Source of the DNA: JAHEDH01 sp963753285
GTDB taxonomy: Bacteria > Actinomycetota > Acidimicrobiia > Spongiisociales > ZC4RG35
Assembly: GCA_963753285.1 (NCBI GenBank)
Contig: CAVWBT010000010.1
Coordinates: forward strand, 186,001 to 250,000
Length of the DNA stretch: 64,000 nucleotides
Reading direction: 5' to 3'
Shown: piece after piece, positions 59,720-64,000 of the stretch
How positions within the stretch are numbered: the first letter of the stretch is position 1
Layout of the letters: every line of letters starts with the position of its first letter
The notes under the pieces: model-generated
Seen by the model: only the letters and a program-made list of their open reading frames with translations
Told to the model about the DNA's origin: nothing
Database searches by the model: none
Position numbers and translations under genes: made by a program

Positions 59720-60487
59720 ATGGAGGAAGATGCCGACTCGATCCATCACGGTGCGTGGCGAGCGGCGGAGATGACGTCGGCCACCTCACCTGCGCATGTG
59801 CTCATCGTGGAAGACGACGAGGGCGTCCGCCGGTCGCTCGTTCTCGCTCTGCGCGACGAGGGCCACACCGTCGACTCGGCCGGCGACGCGACCTCAGGAT
59901 TCGCATCCTTCTCGAAGCGGGTGCCCGACCTCGTGCTGATCGACATCATGCTCCCGGGGGAGAGTGGTCTCGACCTGTGCCGGCGGATCCGTCAGGTCAG
60001 TCAGGTGCCGATCATCATGGTCACCGCCAGAGACGATTCACACGACGTCGTGGCAGGGTTGGAGGCGGGTGCCGACGATTATGTGACGAAGCCCTTCGTC
60101 TTCAAGGAACTGGCGGCGCGCATCAGGGCCCTGCTGCGCCGAGCGAGGGGATCGAGCGACACCGGGAGCACCATGCGCTTCGGAGGACTCGAGATCTCAC
60201 GGAGTGAGGGGCGGGTGTCCCGGGACGGTGAGGACATCTCGCTCACCCGCACCGAATTCCTCCTCCTCTGCGAACTGGCAGGAAGCCCGCGCAGGGTCTT
60301 CTCCCGGGACCAGCTGCTCTCCAGCGTGTGGGGGTACGACTACTTCGGCGACGGCCGGGTCGTGGATGCCCATGTCCGCCGTCTGAGGAAGAAGCTCGAG
60401 CCTTCGCCGTCCGATCCGACGTACGTGCAGACGGTGCGCGGACTCGGATACAAGTTCGATCCCACCGGTGCCGATGCCGAGGGGTAG
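59720..60487 (+). CDS. mtrA: Response regulator, OmpR family, MtrA-like
   Basis: 255 residues from ATG 59720; ATG 59771 (MTSATSPAHVLIVEDDEG) is an equally good start. Phosphorylation site Asp75 (DLVLIDIMLPGESG), Lys in DDYVTKPFVFKE; C-terminal winged helix with LTRTEFLLLCELA and VRGLGYKFDP. The gene order regulator / kinase / GerMN lipoprotein is that of mtrA-mtrB-lpqB, an actinobacterial envelope and cell-cycle system. Confidence 0.8.
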   Translation: MEEDADSIHHGAWRAAEMTSATSPAHVLIVEDDEGVRRSLVLALRDEGHTVDSAGDATSGFASFSKRVPDLVLIDIMLPGESGLDLCRRIRQVSQVPIIMVTARDDSHDVVAGLEAGADDYVTKPFVFKELAARIRALLRRARGSSDTGSTMRFGGLEISRSEGRVSRDGEDISLTRTEFLLLCELAGSPRRVFSRDQLLSSVWGYDYFGDGRVVDAHVRRLRKKLEPSPSDPTYVQTVRGLGYKFDPTGADAEG

Positions 60488-61883
60488 CGCCGGCCTCCCG
60501 TTGCCAGCGCGACTCAGGTCGCGACTCGGGCTGAGGACGAAGATCATCATCCTGTTCGCTGCGATCGGGTTGATCCTCTCCTCACTGCTCGGAACGATCA
60601 CCTACTTCGCGGCCCGCCAGCTGTTGCTCGACGACCGCGAAGCGATCGCCGTGGAGCAGGCCGCAGGCGACGGGCGGCTGGTGTTCACTGCGCTTCGCGG
60701 CGGTCAGGCCAATCCCGCCGAGGTTCTGGCGTCCCTGCGGCCGCCGACGAGGTCCACGCCGATGCTGCTGCGCGACGCCCAGTGGTTCGCGGCGTCGCTG
60801 CAGGTCCGCCCCGAGGACCTGCCGCATGCGTTGACGTCCATGGTCGAGGGCGGCACCCCGGCCCTTCAGCGGACGACCGTAAACGGAGTCCCCGTGCTCG
60901 TGATCGGGTTCCCGCTGCCCGACGACGCGGGCGCCTATCTCGAGGTCTTCTCGCTCGCTGACGTCAGAACCATCCTCTCGACGTTGCAGCGGGTGCTGAT
61001 CCTCGCCGGAGCGGTGGCGACCGTCGCAGGAGTGGTGCTCGGGGGCTGGATGGCGGGTCGCGTGTTGCGTCCGCTCCGAGAGGTCACGGAAGTGGCGAGC
61101 CGGATCGCCGAAGGCGAGCTCGACACACGTCTCGACGAGCAGCTCGATCGCGACCTGACGGTGCTCTCGGGAGCGTTCAACCGCATGGCGGACACGCTGC
61201 AGGCCCGGATCGCCCGGGAGGCTCGCTTCGCCTCCGACGTGGCCCACGAGCTCCGGACCCCGATCACCAGCCTGGTGACGTCGCTGGCGGTGATCGAGGG
61301 GCGACGACCCGAGCTGTCCGAGCAGGGGAGAGAGGCGTTGGGAATCCTGTCCGACGACGTTCAGCGTTTGCAGCACACGGTGGCCGATCTCACCGAGATG
61401 GCGAAACACGATGCCGGGGTCGTCACGGCCGATCTCGAGCTGTATCCCGTCCCCGCCCTCATCGGTGGCATCCTGAACCGGCTTCACCGTCACGACATCA
61501 GGGCCGACTTCGATCAGGGCGCGTTGCGGGCGCTCATCCGCGCAGACGAGCGACGGCTCGAACGGATCATCGCGAATCTGATCGAGAACGCCGATACCCA
61601 CGGCGGCGGAGTGATGCGCCTTGCTGTCCGATCCGGGCAATCGGTCGTCACGATCGCGGTCGAAGACGAGGGGCCCGGAGTGCCGGAGGCGGAGCGGAGC
61701 CGGATCTTCGAACGCTTCTCACGAGGCTCGTCAACGTACCGGTCGGCGAGAGTGACGGGGAGCGGGCTCGGACTCTCGCTCGCCGCGGAGAACACCGCGC
61801 TCCAACGTGGCCGGATCTGGGTCGAGGACCGGCCGGGCGGCGGGGCCCGATTCGTTGTGGAGTTGGAGGCAGAGACCGCATGA
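60468..61883 (+). CDS. mtrB: Sensor histidine kinase, MtrB-like
   Basis: 471 residues, overlapping the regulator gene by 20 bp. Two membrane helices (about 25-45 and 175-198) around a sensor region, HAMP (VLRPLREVTEVASRIAEGEL), HisKA with His260 (FASDVAHELRTPITSL), HATPase with NLIENADTHGGG, EDEGPGVP and VTGSGLGLSLAAENTALQRG, which resembles the MtrB C-terminus. Its stop overlaps the lipoprotein start (ATGA). Confidence 0.85.
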   Translation: MPMPRGSAGLPLPARLRSRLGLRTKIIILFAAIGLILSSLLGTITYFAARQLLLDDREAIAVEQAAGDGRLVFTALRGGQANPAEVLASLRPPTRSTPMLLRDAQWFAASLQVRPEDLPHALTSMVEGGTPALQRTTVNGVPVLVIGFPLPDDAGAYLEVFSLADVRTILSTLQRVLILAGAVATVAGVVLGGWMAGRVLRPLREVTEVASRIAEGELDTRLDEQLDRDLTVLSGAFNRMADTLQARIAREARFASDVAHELRTPITSLVTSLAVIEGRRPELSEQGREALGILSDDVQRLQHTVADLTEMAKHDAGVVTADLELYPVPALIGGILNRLHRHDIRADFDQGALRALIRADERRLERIIANLIENADTHGGGVMRLAVRSGQSVVTIAVEDEGPGVPEAERSRIFERFSRGSSTYRSARVTGSGLGLSLAAENTALQRGRIWVEDRPGGGARFVVELEAETA

Positions 61884-62422
61884 AGTCCCGATTGCTCGCG
61901 TTCGTTCTGGTATTGAGCGCATGTGGTATCCCGCTCGACTCCGAGCCCCGGCAGGTGCCGCTCGAACTCCCGGTCCCGGGCGGCTTCGAAGAAGCAATCG
62001 GCGTCGAATTGGAGTCCGTCAGGATCTTCCTCGTTCGAGACGATCAACTCGTCGGGGTCACTCGAAACGTCCGGGCGCCGGCGAGGCTGGTCGACGTGAT
62101 CGAGGCGCTGGTGGCGGGGCCAACCGATGCCGAGGAGCGGTCCGGACTGCGGACGTCGATCCCCGCCGGCACCACGATGTCCGATGTACGGCAGCAGGGT
62201 CCGATCGCCGTCATCGACCTGAGTGCGGACTTCGCCGCCGTTGGTGGCGCCCAGGAGATCCTGGCGGTCGCCCAGTTCGTCCTCACGACCACCCAGGTCG
62301 AGGGGATCGAGTCGGTCAGCTTCGAGTTGCAGGGTGTCCGCACCGATGTACCGATCACGGACGGCGCCCTCTCGGTGGAGCCGGTCACCGCAGCCGATTA
62401 CGCGGACCTGGTCGACCGTTGA
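61880..62422 (+). CDS. lpqB: GerMN-domain lipoprotein, LpqB-like (short)
   Basis: 180 residues. Lipoprotein signal peptide MKSRLLAFVLVLSACG (Cys15), then a single GerMN domain (VIEALVAGPTDAEERSGLRTS, GPIAVIDLSADFAAVGG). Mycobacterial LpqB is about 580 residues with a GerMN domain and a beta-propeller; here only the GerMN part remains. By analogy it interacts with the sensor of the kinase. The gene is translationally coupled to the kinase. Confidence 0.8.
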   Translation: MKSRLLAFVLVLSACGIPLDSEPRQVPLELPVPGGFEEAIGVELESVRIFLVRDDQLVGVTRNVRAPARLVDVIEALVAGPTDAEERSGLRTSIPAGTTMSDVRQQGPIAVIDLSADFAAVGGAQEILAVAQFVLTTTQVEGIESVSFELQGVRTDVPITDGALSVEPVTAADYADLVDR

Positions 62423-62446
62423 CCTGGTCTCCGTCCCGTTCGGCGG

Positions 62447-62674
62447 ATGTACGCTCTCGACATGGCCTATCGATGCGCGCACTGTGGCAATCGGACGAGG
62501 TTCGATGTCGTCGACACTGTCCGCCGCAAGCGTTTCCACCACTACACCCTCGGCGGGGAGCTCGACGTGGAATCCGAGGAGATCCTCGAGCAGCAGATCG
62601 AGTCGATCACGTGTCGCTGGTGCGACCGTGCCGACGGCATCGAGGAGTACCGGATCGAGTCGTCTTCGACTTGA
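62447..62674 (+). CDS. Small zinc-ribbon protein
   Basis: 75 residues from ATG 62447, or 70 from ATG 62462 (MAYRCAHCGNRTRFDV), the more family-like start. Two CxxC motifs (RCAHCG and TCRWCDRAD) frame an acidic middle (VESEEILEQQIESI), so it likely binds one zinc ion. Function unknown; the compact size suggests an adaptor or a nucleic-acid-binding role. Confidence 0.7.
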   Translation: MYALDMAYRCAHCGNRTRFDVVDTVRRKRFHHYTLGGELDVESEEILEQQIESITCRWCDRADGIEEYRIESSST

Positions 62675-62708
62675 ATCCTCGATCACGCCCGATGTCACGG
62701 GTGCCTGG

Positions 62709-63260
62709 TCAGCTCTTGGGCGGCGTGTCCCAGTCGTGGACGTCCTTGCCTGCTTCGCGACTGAGGATGTCCAGTGCCGCCTTCGCTCCGTCACCGGCAG
62801 AGATGATCGCCTGGCTCCGCCCGGGTCGAGCGCTGCGTCCGATCACGTAGACCCGTGGCTCCGAGCTGCGGGCCTCGGTGTCGACGAGGATCGCACCTTC
62901 GTCCTCGTCGAGCCCGAGTGAGCGGGCGAGCTCGGGGTTCTTGCCTTCGGACAGGATCAGGTAATCGCCCTCAACCATCTCTCCAGATTCCAGGGTTGCA
63001 GTGACGCCATCGCGGTCTGCGGTGACCGCCGTGACCGTGGCCGCATCGATCGAGGCTCCGACCGCCGTCGCCTGTGAGCGAGCCCGCGCCTGGAAATCCG
63101 ACCCGGAGATCTCTTCGATCCCGAGATAGTTGTGCAGGTAGGCGTAGTGCATCGCCGTCTCGTCCTTGCCGTACACGGTCACATCGGTCCCGTTCTTGGC
63201 CAGGAACAGTGCGGCGCTGAGGCCTCCGGGGCCGTCTCCGATCACGATTGTGCGGGTCAT
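62709..63260 (-). CDS. Short FAD-dependent oxidoreductase, thioredoxin-reductase-like
   Basis: 183 residues. The FAD-binding start TIVIGDGPGGLSAALFLAKNG and the closing YVIGRSARPGRSQAIISAGDGAKAA match the FAD half of thioredoxin-reductase-like proteins, but the NADPH domain with its CxxC disulfide is missing. At this length it may pair with a separate reductase or accept electrons directly. Confidence 0.75.
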   Translation of the reverse strand: MTRTIVIGDGPGGLSAALFLAKNGTDVTVYGKDETAMHYAYLHNYLGIEEISGSDFQARARSQATAVGASIDAATVTAVTADRDGVTATLESGEMVEGDYLILSEGKNPELARSLGLDEDEGAILVDTEARSSEPRVYVIGRSARPGRSQAIISAGDGAKAALDILSREAGKDVHDWDTPPKS

Positions 63261-63314
63261 GTCTTCTCCTCGGGTGTTGTAGAAATGAAATCGGGCACGA
63301 TGCGCTCGGCCGGG

Positions 63315-64000
63315 TCAACGGCTGCGCAGGGCGTTGCGAGCAGACTCGTGCGCCGCCGAGCGTATCCGTACTTCGCGCGGATCGTCCACCAGATAGAACC
63401 CCATGCGGTTCATGGCGTAGCAGAACCCCATCCTGAGGTCGGGGTCGGCGAACCCCATCGAACCTCCTGCGCCGGGCGTTCCGAAGGCGGCGGGCGATCC
63501 AAAATCGAACCCGGGCCACGGCTTGCACATCCCGAGCGAGAACGCCGTGTCCATGTGGAGAACCTCGTCGTGTGGGCCTTCGGTCGGTGTCGTCGCTGGG
63601 ACGGTGAGACTTGCCAGCGTTTCCTCGTCGATCCCGAGGCGGCGCCCGCCGGTTGCGAACTCGCCGTATGCGATGGCCACGCTGCGCGACGTGCCGGTTC
63701 CGTTCGCTGCCGGTAGCTCGATGCGCCGCACATCCCGGTCGTTGTACCTGACGGGCATGCCCACGACCTTCGGGTTCGCAAAGGAACGCGCGGTGATCGA
63801 CTTCGGGTTGAGGAACTTCCTCACGAAGGCGGTCGGGAGGGTGCGAATGTTCGCAATCATCTTGACCCGGTACCAGTCGCCCATGACTCGGGCAAGACGG
63901 TCTTCGGGGATGTCGTCGGGTAGACCGATGTGGAAGTCCAACCCCAGCGGCGCCGCGATTTCGTCGGCGAAGTAGCGGCCGACGGTGCGGTGCTTCGGAT
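63315..64000 (-). CDS. Serine hydrolase, beta-lactamase/EstB family (5' end beyond window)
   Basis: The frame is open to the right edge, so the N-terminus with the SxxK nucleophile lies outside. The visible C-terminal 228 residues have features of class-C-like serine hydrolases: HRTVGRYFADEIAAPLGLDFHIGLP, YGEFATGGRRLGIDEETLA (motif 2-like region) and FGTPGAGGSMGFADPDLRMGFCYAMNRMG with the HxG-like GAGGS segment. Function probably esterase or beta-lactamase-like; substrate unknown. Confidence 0.8.
   Translation of the reverse strand, partial: PKHRTVGRYFADEIAAPLGLDFHIGLPDDIPEDRLARVMGDWYRVKMIANIRTLPTAFVRKFLNPKSITARSFANPKVVGMPVRYNDRDVRRIELPAANGTGTSRSVAIAYGEFATGGRRLGIDEETLASLTVPATTPTEGPHDEVLHMDTAFSLGMCKPWPGFDFGSPAAFGTPGAGGSMGFADPDLRMGFCYAMNRMGFYLVDDPREVRIRSAAHESARNALRSR

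Noticed and set aside
61640..62005. GCAATCGG-like sequences at about 61,647 and 61,994 as extra operators
   Set aside because: They are inside coding sequence and match only one half of the palindrome.
1..64000. tRNA, rRNA, integrase, transposase or phage genes
   Set aside because: I looked for tRNA-like folds and for transposase or integrase motifs and saw none that I could support.

Overview
The DNA is high-GC and tightly packed, with many ATGA, GTGA and TGATG stop/start overlaps. It encodes an F420-type LLM oxidoreductase, a response regulator / histidine kinase / GerMN-lipoprotein trio that resembles mtrA-mtrB-lpqB, and many CoA, cupin and alpha/beta-hydrolase catabolic enzymes. This points to an actinobacterium, possibly of the Acidimicrobiia; the class is inference. 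I see no rRNA, tRNA, CRISPR array, integrase or transposase.

Layout. (1) 1-9,020: the end of an FrsA-like hydrolase, an EamA transporter flanked by two copies of one 55-bp palindrome, a TetR-controlled heterodimeric ABC exporter, an esterase and a beta-CASP metallo-hydrolase. (2) 9,021-51,894: a large catabolic region tied together by nine near-identical intergenic palindromes of consensus TGCAATCGATTGCA, which look like LacI-family operators. They sit in front of a ten-gene catabolic operon (18,427 down to 9,021), an alcohol dehydrogenase and OsmC/sulfurtransferase pair, an oligopeptide-type ABC importer, a dehydrogenase-cupin-hydratase operon, a hydrolase/OsmC/LigB/LigA operon, a methyltransferase/dienelactone hydrolase pair diverging from an ADH/OsmC/CoA-transferase/amidohydrolase operon, a NitT/TauT-type ABC importer, a second EamA transporter, and a cupin/molybdenum hydroxylase/nitrilase operon. 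No LacI-family regulator is encoded in the window. Several genes in between (MFS, ferrochelatase-like, DUF1444-like, cNMP-binding) have no such site. (3) 51,895-64,000: a gene remnant, a sulfite-oxidase-like protein fused to a haem-b-type membrane domain, a two-component system with a lipoprotein and a PepSY protein that share putative response-regulator boxes, a KefB-type antiporter followed by a 20-residue membrane peptide, an orphan NuoB-like Fe-S protein, the mtrAB-lpqB-like trio, a zinc-ribbon protein, a small flavoprotein and a partial serine hydrolase.

How it may work together (inference): two importers bring in a peptide-like or amide/aromatic compound; nitrilase, creatininase-type amidohydrolase, molybdenum hydroxylase, LigAB-type ring-cleavage dioxygenase, three hydrolases resembling C-C hydrolases of the 2,6-dihydroxypseudooxynicotine hydrolase type, a hydratase, dehydrogenases and a CoA-transferase would then break it down under one repressor.

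The most striking single gene is an OsmC-family protein at 36,069-36,536. Its catalytic cysteine codon is replaced by an in-frame TGA, followed at the right distance by a SECIS-like hairpin, so it is a candidate selenoprotein. Other notable features are a DnaJ-like eight-cysteine insertion in an ABC ATPase, 7-bp-period repeats at gene 3' ends (one set lying inside ligA), and three genes carrying frame lesions.
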